Part shown: one piece after another, positions 13,051-24,110 of the stretch
Position numbering within the stretch: the first letter of the stretch is position 1
How the letters are laid out: every line of letters starts with the position of its first letter
From: Aphidius gifuensis
Taxonomy: Eukaryota > Arthropoda > Insecta > Hymenoptera > Braconidae
Direction of reading: 5' to 3'
DNA length: 64,000 nucleotides
NCBI RefSeq assembly: GCF_014905175.1
Contig: NC_057792.1
Coordinates: 7,688,001-7,752,000 of the forward strand
The notes under the pieces: model-generated
Databases searched by the model: none
The model's input: the letters and a program-made list of their open reading frames with translations, nothing else
Told to the model about the DNA's origin: nothing
Position numbers and translations under genes: made by a program

Positions 13051-13560
13051 GCACCCGTATTCACAGGGCAAATTTTATACAATTTAGGGCTTTTTTTGCC
13101 ACTGATTGCGCTTGTCAAATTTTTTTTATATAGATTTCACAAGAAGACTAGAAATACAGGAGGACTTACTCCCTATCTCGCCTGTATATGAAAACCGTAT
13201 CGCTATGTGGTCGCCGCATAATTGAGGGGCGCTAGTAGTACCCCGGTAACGTGCGCGACTTGTATCGCTTTTTTTTTTACAATACGCACAATACAAACAT
13301 ACTCTGACAAACACTAAATAGAGCATTATACACATGATGTTTGTCAGAGTATGTTTGTATTCGTGTAAAAAAGCGATGAAGTCGCACGTTCCGGCTACTA
13401 CACTTCCCTCTTACGGCGACCACATAGCGATACGGTTTTTTTAGGCAAGTTCGTCCTCCTGTATTTCTAGTCTTCTTGAGATTTCACATACAAAAGCTTC
13501 ACAAGCGCCGCCAGTGGAGGAAAAAAGCCCTAAATTGTGATGCCCTGTGAATACGGGTGC
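13051..13560. mobile_element. 510-bp foldback element, termini GCACCCGTATTCACAGGGCA
   Basis: The terminal 20 bp GCACCCGTATTCACAGGGCA at the left is exactly inverted at the right end. The arms remain related inward (GCCCTAAA, GTATTTCTAGTCTTCTTG, CCACATAGCGATACGG). The centre is a hairpin with perfectly paired arms (ACAAACATACTCTGACAAAC and its complement, 13294-13355). A second, decayed copy starts at 12819. No ORF is credible. Confidence 0.8.
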
Positions 13561-14937
13561 GGGTGCAGTTCGGACCTCTAGCAGTGATGGGTTTGTAAAT
13601 TATCGTGTAAATTACACGTGTAAGATACCGTGTTAATTATAGTAATTTACACAGCTTGGTTTCTTCACCATGCCAACTTACATGGAACCTTTATTCACAG
13701 TTGGTAATTTGACATATTTTTTTTTATCACACTGACAAAGCATCTTATTTTCATAAATTCAAATGCTTTTGGCTAACAGCTAAGGAAAGGATGAAAATTA
13801 ATATATTGTGTAGTAATCTTCATTAATTCTTTAGTTATATTTGCTATAATAAATTACAAGTATACATAAATATAGCCTACGTTTGCTTATATTATTTCGC
13901 CATAAAAATACAATTATTTATTTTAGAGCTTCTACAGCAAAACACTTGGCTGAAAACTGATAGACAAAGAGCTATAAATCTGATAAATTGTATGGAGAAT
14001 TTTGTCATTTTTGTTGTTCTTTTTGGTAGTTGAAAAAAAATTTTTTTGTTTACCTGTAAAAAATCCGGCCAATGGGTGCATTCCTTTAATAAAATTTTTT
14101 TTTACGCTCTGCAATTTCGCCTGTAATACCGACCAAAATTTTATAGGAAAATGCTATTTCTTGTAGTTTTTGACATTATTTTTCTTTGGTTTCTAATTAT
14201 TGGATGAATAAACTGAATGACTGTTCAATGTTTATATCATACTGAAATAAACAAAAAATTGACTTATTGTAATTGTTCGTTCTTGTTTGTTATTGTCACA
14301 TAGATTGTACAAGAACTTATCGTAATTAGTTCAAAGTCTGGAGAATTACATAGAGGATTTTTATTAAAGAAATGCACCCAATAACCGGTAAAAAATACGC
14401 ATTCACAACGCAGGTTAAAATACCCGAAATATATGGCAGTGTCGTGAGAAAGAAAGTAGACTTTTGTTTATTTATATACAGAAATTTTATTTATTTATGT
14501 TTATCATGAACAAAACTATTGTTACAAGAGTGACCATTAATAAGTTACAGGTGGCTGAAATGACAGGTTAATTTACGAAAAAAGAGAGCATTATCAGCTT
14601 TTATACGTTTCATACAGTAACATACGCATAAATGTATGAATGCTCAAAAATTACTGAATTACTCAACGCTGCGAGTAATATCGACAACGGTTCATATGCC
14701 CATATTTCTATGAAAGAGCATGGCAATGTATACAAATTACAAATGTATATTCATTTTTATTTGAGATTAGACAACACTTTTAAATTATTAGTGTTGAATT
14801 AAGAACTCTCTACTTAATCATTTTTGAGTACGTAGATTATCGTGGAATCAAGACCAAATAGTGAATATAAGTACATATAACGCTATATTCTAAATTAGCG
14901 TTTCTAATTGCAAAAAGAAATTAATATATCAAGAAAT
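13561..14937. repeat. Intergenic repeats upstream of the phosphatase gene
   Basis: Around 14046-14105 and 14350-14400 lie inverted copies of a block with GGGTGCATTCCTTTAATAAA and CCGGTTATTGG-like words. The internal words TCTGCAATTTCGCCTGTAAT recur in the element at 42253-44305, so this is a distant or partial relative. The last ~150 nt before 14939 should include the promoter and 5' UTR of the phosphatase gene. Nothing else was recognised. Confidence 0.5.
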
Positions 14938-14938
14938 C

Positions 14939-17900
14939 ATGGCTTCAAAACGTGTTTATTTTGTTTACTATTTTATAACATTAATTATTGCAACAACTAT
15001 GGTTATCGGCAAAGCAAATTTGAATGATTTCAATTGTACAAAAGATACTGATGATTATAAATGTCGATTAACAACAATGACACCATACAGATTTATTGCA
15101 AATTATGATGATAATGAACTGACATTTCCAGGTAATTAAGAAAAATATATTATTTTCAATTAAACTTCACCTTATTTCGATTGTCACTATAATTATCGAA
15201 ATAAAAAATAATTCGTCTTACTTCATAAGGCCCAAGAAGGTCTTCCACCTAAATAGTACTTTTTACACAATCGTATTTTAAAGTACAATGTTGTCACTTA
15301 TTGTCTGAGTTCACCGGACATACGTTCAAGATGGCGAAAGTTTAGTAGTTATTTGAGTTTTTGTTGTGGTACCTATGATTTTTAAATAACATTGTATTTT
15401 GCTGTGATCAGCTATATGAGATTGATAATAGGGACACCTGTAAAATTCAGTTTGAAAATTCTAAAGAACTCCTATTATAATTCAATTATAAATATTTAGA
15501 CATGGGTAATTCTTTCAATTAAACAAATTTTACTGTAATATCATAAATATACAATGAAACAAATTTGACATTAACAAATAATTTAACTCAACAATGACAA
15601 ATAATTTATAGTTAAATTTTAAATAATAAAAAAAATTTAGTCTGGAAATAATATTTGATTAAACGAATTTATAAATTCAAATTGGGACACCTAACATTTA
15701 TGGATTCAAAATTTGTTCAATAAAATATAATTAAATATTTTTTTTATTACAAGACTTTGCAAATTTATTCTATGTTAGCCAACGTGTACTTTAAGTTTAC
15801 AAAAATCACATTGAAATTATAATCTTGCGATGGCCGCGCGGGCTAAGATATGCGTTTAGAAATTAGAAGATAGTAGGTTCGGTTCTCGGTTAAAACAAAC
15901 AAATAGATTTAGGTTTTCGGATAGGTAGTTAGGATAAACATTGACGATAAAAATAAACAATTAGGATAAAGAGTAATTAACAATAAAAAAAATAATTTTT
16001 TTTTTTTTTTAATTATTAAACTTTTAAAATATCTTTTTACGTCTTGAGTTATTCTATTATTGCTTTTAATTTAGAAAATAAAGTCTTGAAAAAAAAAAAA
16101 TTAAGTATTGATTCGAGGCAATATGTGTCCATGAAAAAAGAATGTTATTATTTTTATTCAAGAATATTATTGCATGTAAGAAGACAAATTGTATATAAAA
16201 TTGAGGGACTTTATTCATAAATCAAGGCGTACAAGTATTTACATCAAGACAAAAAGTGTCTAAAATTTACACAATTTTGTTTTAAATAGAACCAAATCAT
16301 TTATGGAGCAAGACGACATTGTCTAAAATTTAGACAATTTTGTTGACAATGAAACCAAACATGTGACAAAGCAAGACGCAATAGTGTCTAAATATTAGAC
16401 AATTTCGTTTTAATAAAAATCAAATTTGTTATAAAGCTAGACGTAATATTGTCTAAAATTTAGACAATTTCGTTTTCAGGGAAACAAAATCTGTTATAAG
16501 GCAAGACGTAATATTGTCTAAAATTTAGACAATTTTGTTATACTACAAACTAAATCTGTTATAAAGCAAGACGACATTGTCTAAAATTTAGACAATATTG
16601 TTTTTAATAAAACCAAGTATGTTATATAAAGCAAGACGACATTGCCTAAAATTTAGACACTTTTGTTTCTTTTCAAGACAAACATATTTATTAAATAAGA
16701 AAAAAAAAAATTAATTCAATTCCTGCAATTATTTCAAATAAAGGATATTAGTCGTTTGAAATAAATTTATTTTTACTGTATTTGAGGTTTCTAATACTCG
16801 AATTGAACCTAAAAAATATATAGTCGAGAATTTTTTTTGTTTTCAAGAAGACATATTTTTTTCTTCAATCAAACCGCTTTTTATTTCTTTCAAACGTTTT
16901 TTTTTCCTAGACAAAAATTTCTATTTTGCAGAAATTTTTGTCTTAATTTCAACTAAAAATTTTTACAGTGTGGCTGCTACGGTGATTACTGATTAGATTC
17001 ATTAAATAAAACATAAATAATCTTCAAAAAAAATCTTTGATTTATTTATTTTCTTTCGAATAAAATGATCATTTTATCAAATTTCGGAATTGCTCCGGCT
17101 TATTCCGTATTTTTTTGGAGTGGGCCAACTACGGCGAAATCCGAAGAAATCCGGAAAAATATTTTCACCAGGTTCTACGTATTCTAAACTTTATTTTAGT
17201 AATTTTCATTTTCAAAAATCACTTGATTTAGAATCACAAATTATGTAATTTTTATGGCTTAGTGTTGTATATAGTCAATGGCCAAATTTTTTACATAACT
17301 TTATTGTAAAAATTATTTATCAATATACGAATAATTCTTACAAATAATCGGAGGAACGCAGTTTTTACTATTCGCTTTGTAATTTTTTCTTATACGTTTG
17401 TAATTTTTAGTTAAAATTTCTCTCAGTGTATTAAAAATACGCTTCTTTTGATCATAATATGAAGTCTCTAGGTCTATTGGCTAAGGAGCTACGACACTTT
17501 TTTTTTTTTTCTTAGACAAATTCAATACGTAGGTGACGCGAAGCGTCCCACCTACGTAAAAAAAACCTTTCAAATTATTGTTAGATTAAAATGGGAAACA
17601 CTCTATATATATATCAGTCGGCTATCATATAATGCATATTTCTACCGGAGAGTTGAAAAAAGGTATTTTTTATATGTGATTTAAAAAAATGAAAAAATCC
17701 TATTCCGTTTAATTAACAGATTGTCAAGCAACAAAAATATGGAAGATAATTCGTCATGGAACGCGATTGCCAGGAAAAAAGGTATTAACGTTGATGAAAG
17801 ATTTACCAGATGTACGAAATGAAATAGTAGCTAATTGTGAAGCAAATAATTGTGATTTATCAAAGGCAACAATTTCACGTTTAAAAAACTGGAAATTTAA

Positions 17901-19293
17901 ATTAACTGATAAAGATGCAATGCGATTAGCTGAAGAAGGTGAAGATGAGTTAATTGGTCTTGCAGAAAGATATCAGTCAAGATTTCCAAAACTAATGCCC
18001 GAAAAATTTAACAATGAAACATTCAAGGTTTTTTTTTCCTTTTGAAATATTAAATTTATAAAATTTAATTTCAATATGTTTTGAATTCAATTAATATTAT
18101 TATTATTATTTTTAGTTTAAATTTACTGATAAACAAAGAACATTTGAGAGTTTCAAACACTTTGCGATTGGACTCTTTGGAAAGAAAGCAAGTAAAGAAG
18201 TTTGGTATCCAAAACCAGAAAAAAAAGATCCAATATTAAGAGTTAGTAAAAAAAAAAAAAAAACAAATGAGTGAATTTTTTAACTAACTTTTGCAAATTT
18301 TTTTTTTTCTAGTTTTATAAAGGTTGTGATAAGTGGAAACAGCATCTTGATAACGAAAGTTTAGCATATAAAGAGTTTAATGAATTCAAGAATAGAAAAA
18401 TTGTTAAGACGATGATTGAAAAGCTTTCACAGAGACTTTACATTGATGCCAGCTGGGGTAATAATTTTTTTTTTTTTTCCCATTAATCAATATTTTTTTT
18501 TATTTTTAATTTGATCTTGAATTATTTTTTAATACATGACATACCTAGTGACCGTACAATCAATTTACTACATGTGTGCATTCGAGATTGCCTGGAAGAA
18601 AAAAAATATTTCACCTTGGTGTGATTTATTAACACCACAAGATTTCGAGGTATTCAAAATATTCCTTAAAAAAATATTGTTGATTAATTTTTTCACTTAT
18701 ATACTTTATAATATCATTGATTTCATTTTTTATTTACTTTCATAGATTTTGGAATTCGCAGGAGATTTAAAATATTACTACAAGGATGGTTATGGACATG
18801 AGCTGAATTATAAACAAGCATGCACAGCACTTGTTGACGTATTCGATTTTTTCAAAGATGAAAATTCTGATTCAAAAACATCAGCATATTTTACACATTC
18901 AGGAACTCTTCTAAAAATACTCTCACTTATGAATATTGCCAAAGACCAGTCACCACTTTTACATGATTCATATTCTATCTCGAAAAGTAGAAATTGGCGA
19001 ATGACTTTAATTGATGCTTTTGCTACAAATCTTGCATTTGTTTTGTACGAGTACGTAAAATATTATTATAATAATTTTTTCAATTAAAAATTCGCATTTG
19101 TTTGTGACATTTTTTTATGAATTATTTCAGGTGTAAAACTGGACCGTGTATACTTGTTCTTCATCAAGAAAGAATTGTCAACTTTCCAGATTGTCCAAAA
19201 AATTTACCTTGTCCACTTGAAGTGATGAAGAAAAAATTTCCACACACTTCTGAACAATGTTTATTTAAAAAAATGTGTTCAATCAACGGTTGA
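14939..19293 (+). CDS. Secreted multiple inositol polyphosphate phosphatase-like (histidine acid phosphatase), seven coding exons
   Basis: Coding exons 14939-15131, 17720-18027, 18116-18241, 18313-18457, 18549-18649, 18746-19050 and 19131-19293 join in frame to 446 aa. A hydrophobic signal peptide (about residues 6-23, VYFVYYFITLIIATTMVIG) begins the protein. The catalytic motif RHGTRLP is at residues 76-82, split from the signal peptide by intron 1. IYYMCAFEIAWK and SPWCDLL at about 263-285 and the GYGHELN segment are typical of MINPP1 (dephosphorylation of inositol phosphates, including InsP6). Where MINPP1 has the HAE proton-donor motif, this protein reads THSGTLLKIL (H342-S-G). The C-terminal Cys-rich end (CPKNLPCPLEVMKKKF ... 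C ... C) ends in SING with no KDEL-type ER-retention signal, so secretion is likely. A poly(A) signal is at 19463. Family assignment is firm; activity on inositol phosphates is not certain. Confidence 0.92.
15829..15897 (+). repeat. tRNA-like sequence in intron 1
   Basis: A-box-like TGGCCGCGCGGGCTAAG and B-box-like GGTTCGGTTCTCG are about 45 nt apart, as in a decayed tRNA or tRNA-derived SINE head. Acceptor pairing is poor, so this is not called as a functional tRNA. Confidence 0.4.
16250..16672. repeat. 64-bp tandem array, each unit with a 21-nt palindrome
   Basis: Seven units start near 16257, 16321, 16385, 16451, 16515, 16579 and 16643. Each contains the inverted 10-mers ATTGTCTAAA and TTTAGACAAT around one A, followed by TTTTGTT, an AAACCAAAT-like spacer and AAAGCAAGACG. 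The array lies wholly in intron 1 of the phosphatase gene. Confidence 0.85.
17230..17436. repeat. Solo right end of a CACTGAGAGAAAT element
   Basis: Closely matches 28030-28223 (shared GGCTTAGT(G/A)TTGTATATAGTC, GAACGCAGTTTTTACTATT, and the terminus ATTTCTCTCAGTG). Only this end is present. It is located in intron 1 of the phosphatase gene. Confidence 0.7.
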
Positions 19294-20264
19294 CGTGTAC
19301 AACAAAAAATCTGGTTTTTGATTTCTTTTCTATAATATATTATGAGAGAGTGGTCTGAAATGGATAGGTGGTCCAAAATGAGCAGTTTTTTTTTTTCTTA
19401 AAATGATTTGTTTTTTTTTCTATGTTATTAAAAAGACATATTTATATTGCTCTGCAATTAACAATAAAAAACAGGAAATTTTGAATTCATTCAATGACCA
19501 TAAATATAATTATCATTTCAAGTTATTTTCTCTAGTAAATAATTTCATTAACGTCTGAATGCACATGACTTGTAGGTCATTTACCACAAACGCCAAACCT
19601 AACAACCGAAAATAAGTTTCATCAAATTAGTGAAACAAATTACGTATTTTGCAATGATGAAATTTAATGTAATTTTTAAATCTATAAAAAATTGAAAAAA
19701 AATTAAAGATAACATTAAATTTTTTCGACCTAAAAAGTTTTCTCTATAAATAATTTTAAAAATTATTCTTTTTTTTTTTTTTTTTTTTTGTTTATTATTT
19801 CAGACTATAGTCAATCGTAAACACGGTTTCTTGGAGGTTTAGTTGTGGAAAAAGCTCAGTCAAAATCCAGATGCAGTGAAATATAGTCAGATAATAAAAT
19901 AATAAACAATTATTCAAGATCTCTAATAAAAAGTTTCAAATTAAAGATATCAGTATTCAACTTGATTCTTGTATCGATACATATGTGTTGTGGACGGTGA
20001 TAGAAGTGAAGCTAAATATTAAAATAGATAAAAAAAAAAAAAAAAAAATATAGAAATACTTTTTATTCGCAATGTAAAGAGCGCCGAATGAGATATTACG
20101 TTGACAATTTTCTATAGTTCAATGTTGATGAAAAGAGAACAAGAGAACATGAGATCTGCTACTGTTTCGAACGAAAATCTTCAACCCTTGTCGCCTAGAG
20201 TAATTTTCCAATTGTTTTTTTTTTTTTGTTATTTGTTGTGTTGAATAGTAAGTTTAGTTAAAAG
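19294..20264. other. Phosphatase 3' flank, no gene seen
   Basis: Contains the probable 3' UTR with AATAAA at 19463-19468, then AT-rich DNA with a T run at 19770 and an A run at 20030. Nothing coding was recognised. Confidence 0.5.
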
Positions 20265-21369
20265 TACACTGAGAGAAATATTAACTAAAAATTAAAATCA
20301 CGGTTGAATAGAAATTACTATACTGCTTTGTAATTTTTGTTTTATTTCTGGGACTGGCCGCGAGAGATGGAATTCTACAATAAAATTATGTAAAATGTGT
20401 AAAATGTCAAAAAATTTTTGGGTTACTTCAAGCCTCTATACATCGTTATCTATTGCAGATGGACATGGGGTTGAGTGAAGTTTATTATTGAAAATTCAAT
20501 TCTAAACAATTTATAAAGAATTACTTTTTTTGATTAATCTCTTAGATAATGAGTTATGAGTTGATTAAAATAAAGACATACATGTTTTGTGAAAAGAATA
20601 AAAATTATTATATGGTTGAATAAAAAATACTGCACACTTTAATAAATATTCTTATATATATAATAAAAATTATCATGTAGACATATAAAAGTTAGCATAG
20701 ACTTAAATATTTTTTACTATATAGCTTTGTAAAAATTCTGTTTGTGGAGCGAAATAACACAAATATGGCCGACCGATTGAACAAATGATTGAACTGTCAT
20801 GTAATTTCAAGCATTTCTACAGCCTTATCTATTGAAGCTAGGTATGGGGTTAAGCGACCGACGTGAACCTAGAACCGCCGTTCGTCTAAAAAAATCGTAG
20901 GTAGGCTGATTCGACGCGTCTTGAATTGTAGTTAACTGTAGTGAAAAGTGTTTTAATTGTAGTTAAAAAAATAAGGGTTAAATAAAGGGTTAAAAGTAAA
21001 CTTTTTTAAAAATAGCCTTAGGACATTGCAAATAGGTCAAAAAGCTTCGTTTGGAATCAGTGCCGTAACAAGGGGTGGGCAAGAGGGGCAACTGCCCAGG
21101 GCGCAGTGTAAAGGGGGGCGCACTTAGAAGCGCGTCACAAGAAAAAAAATATTCTTTTTTAAACAATAAAAAAAAAATTATATTTTCAGGAAAGAAATTG
21201 ACTACTGTCATTTATGATCATTCAGATATTACATAAACATGATTGTCTTTCTAAATTTTGAAGTTAATCGTCCTCATTATTGTCATTTGTCATTTAGAGA
21301 CGATCGTGCTAAAACAATATTAAAAATGCAAAATAAGACGTAAAATAAAAAATATACTTACCCTGGTGG

Positions 21370-22375
21370 AAATATTACTCCGGCATTACTCCGGCATTAT
21401 TCCGGCATTACTCCGGCATTACTCCGGCATTTCTCCGTTTTTGGCCCATTTCCGGAGAAATTATTCCGGCATGAGGTTGATGGCGGAGAAATTATTCCGG
21501 CATGAAGTTGATGGCGGAAAAATTACTCCGGCATGAAATTTATGGCGGAGAAATTATTCCGGCATGAGGTTGATGGCGGAAAAATTACTCCGGCATGAAA
21601 TTTATGGCGGAGAAATTATTCCGGCATGAGGTTGATGGCGGAGAAATTATTCCGACATGAAGTTGATGGCGGAAAAATTACTCCGGCATGAAATTGATGG
21701 CGGAGAAATTATTCCGGCATGAGGTTGATGGCGGAGAAATTATTCCGGCATGAAGTTGATGGCGGAAAAATTACTCCGGCATGAAATTTATGGCGGAGAA
21801 ATTATTCCGGCATGAGGTTGATGGCGGAGAAATTATTCCGGCATGAAGTTGATGGCGGAAAAATTACTCCGGCATGGAATTGATGGCGGAGAAATTATTC
21901 CGGCATGAGATTCATGCCGTAGAAATTGTTCCGGCATGGGATTAATGCCAGCAAAATTATTCCGGCATGGGATTGATGGCGGAGGAATTATTTCGGCATG
22001 GGATTGATGGCGGAGGAATTATCCCGGCATAGGATTCGTGCCGGAGAAATTATTCTGGCATGGGATCAGTGAAGGAGAAATTATTTCGGCATTAGATCAG
22101 TGAAGGAGAAAAAACTCCGGCATAAAACTAGTGGCGGATTCATTTTTCCGACATTAACTTCATGCCGACAAAATTATTCCGGCATGAGATTGACGGCGGA
22201 AAAATTACTCCGCCATGAGATTGATGGCAGAGTAAATACTCCGGCATGGAAGTAATGTCGGAAAAATTAGTCCGCCACTAGTTTTATGCCGAAGCATTTT
22301 CTTCAGCATTCATCTTATGCCAGAATAATTACTCCGGCATAACATTAATGCCGGAGTAATTAATTCGGCATGAGA
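21370..22375. repeat. 30-bp minisatellite array (left arm of Pack-type element)
   Basis: More than 30 variants of a 30-bp unit lie head to tail, with consensus words GAAATTATTCCGGCATGA and GTTGATGGCG. The first units are the shorter ATTACTCCGGC form. A 60-bp higher-order alternation (GAGAAATTATT / GAAAAATTACT) is clear from 21480 to 21890. Units decay towards the captured gene. Confidence 0.92.
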
Positions 22376-22446
22376 TTACTAAAAAACAATGTAGAAATGT
22401 TATATGTTCATCAATTTTATCAAATATATTTATTTAAACTAACCAT

Positions 22447-23322
22447 CACTCAGAAAAACTAAAATTATATTTTCGGAATGTGGTACGTTTATAATTAACT
22501 GCTTTTCCAAGATCTATAAATTTATCATCAATCATATAATGTACACGCCATGATAAATCAGCAGCACATTGACGTAATTTTGGCATAACACGTTGTTCAA
22601 CATCTTCTCGTTGTAATAATGTTGCAATATACTAACACATGCATCAACAGCTAATAAACGAACAGAATCTTGTTCATCTCGTGCAAGTATAACAATCATT
22701 AGAATTGAATCAGATTTTAAATACTCAATTTCAACAACTTTCGCAAATTCTCCCAATTTTGATGATGCTGAACGTCGCCCCATTAGTGTATCATCTTGAC
22801 ATAAACTACAAAAATGATTTCTTAATTCAGCTATTGTTGCTGTACTTACACGTGGATAAGATACACTTATTAAACCACATGTCGATGTTCTTGACGTAAA
22901 CCAATCACCAGTTGCCAAACGTTGTACCAATGGAACAAAATGTATCAACTCACAACGGTAGTATTTCAGCACAAATTGCAAGGCAATCGTTGAAAGTTTT
23001 TTGATTGAATTTAATCGCAGCTATAAAATAAAAATATATTCATTAATTGTAATAAAATAAAATGTTCATCATATTTACATTTTAAACAAATTTTAAGTCA
23101 ACTGATATGATGGAATTAATATAAAAAAAAACCGCTCCAGTTATAACCTCATTGTTACAAACACTTGCTGACTAAGATCAAGTTATTTTAAACATAAAAC
23201 TTTGGTAATATTTGAAAATAATAATTATTGTACTTACTTGTAAATTTTCATTTTATAAGTCATCGATCAGAACTGCAATTGGATAAGACTGTCGTCCGTT
23301 GGTGAGTCGGCTGCTGCCATTT
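22447..23322 (-). pseudogene. Captured, broken 5' part of the PP2A scaffold subunit A gene
   Basis: Reading on the minus strand, about 23322-23235 corresponds to exon 1 of PP2A-A (PR65; fly Pp2A-29B), starting MAAADSPTDDSL. Intron-like sequence ends in TTTATAG at about 23020. The stretch 23019-22447 then encodes HEAT-repeat sequence: LRLNSIKKLSTIAL, FVPLVQRLATGDWFTSRTS, CGLISVSYPRVSTATIAELR, SASSKLGEFAKVVE, DEQDSVRLLAVDACVSI, and in another frame REDVEQRVMPKLRQCAADLS. PP2A-A is the scaffold that holds the catalytic and regulatory subunits of protein phosphatase 2A. Breaks include a 1-nt loss in exon 1, an indel just before the first donor, a deletion that joins distant HEAT segments at ELIHFVPLV, and a frameshift near 22628. 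The retained intron argues for DNA-level capture, not retroposition. It is not expected to encode a functional scaffold. Confidence 0.9.
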
Positions 23323-23816
23323 TGCTGAACCACAAATTTATCAAGCAGAATTCATTTATTCTGAGTGTTTTAATATTAGCCCTGAGCACAATATGGCTTT
23401 TTATTATTTTATTTGTTTATTGATATGATTTTCCATTGCCTTATATATACTAGGGCACAACACTACAACTTTTTCTTTTAACAAGATAATGAATAAAAAC
23501 AATCTACGTTGCTTCCTGCTTCATGCTACAGTGGCGCACACATGTATATGATAGCGATGGTGAGCAGTAGGGTGGTATTTCTGGCAACCGTCCGGCGACT
23601 CGGCGAGGATTAGATTATAAATGTGTGAGCAGACTTGACAATTTTTTATAAAGCATGTGTATGTGCGGGGTTAGATGTGGTTCTCCATGAACCAAAAGAA
23701 CACAAAAAGAAAGATTGTCATATTATAAAATGTTCAACGATGAAAAATACTTCTAGTTTGTCTGCTCAAAATTAGTATTTATTAATAACAATTGTAATAT
23801 TTTGCCATACATCAAT
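23323..23816 (-). promoter_or_regulatory. Sequence upstream of the captured PP2A-A start, possibly its original promoter
   Basis: This lies between the PP2A-A-like start codon and the right-hand repeat array, inside the transposon. It is not repeat-array sequence and has a moderately G+C-rich block at about 23515-23680. The simplest reading is that the capture included the 5' UTR and promoter of the donor gene. No promoter motif could be identified with certainty. Confidence 0.35.
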
Positions 23817-24110
23817 CCCATGCCGGAAAAATTTATCCGCCATCAATCTCATGCCGGAGTAATTCCCCACCATCGATACCATGCCGGGTAATTTTCCCAC
23901 CACCAATCTCATGCCAGAGGTAATTCTCCGCCATCAACCTCATGCGGAATAATTTCTCCGCCATCAATTTCATGCCGGGTAATTTCTCCGCCATCAATTT
24001 CATGCCGGAGTAGTTTCTCCGGAAATGGGCCAAAAACGGAGTAATGCCGGAGAAAGCCGGAGTAATGCCGGAGAAAGCCGGAAAAAGCCGGAGTAACGGC
24101 GGAGAAATAT
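23817..24110. repeat. 30-bp minisatellite array, inverted (right arm of Pack-type element)
   Basis: About ten units of the same word family as 21370-22375, on the opposite strand (CTCCGCCATCAA, CTCATGCCGG), ending in short GCCGGAGTAAT units next to the terminus. Confidence 0.9.

Noticed and set aside
21370..22375. CRISPR-like array
   Set aside because: Repeats are contiguous with no unique spacers, the genome is eukaryotic, and the array sits next to transposon ends.
22532..22981. 149-aa ORF as a real short PP2A-like gene
   Set aside because: Its end is out of frame with the family and the start is an internal residue. The surrounding exon 1 is also frameshifted, so it is part of a pseudogene.
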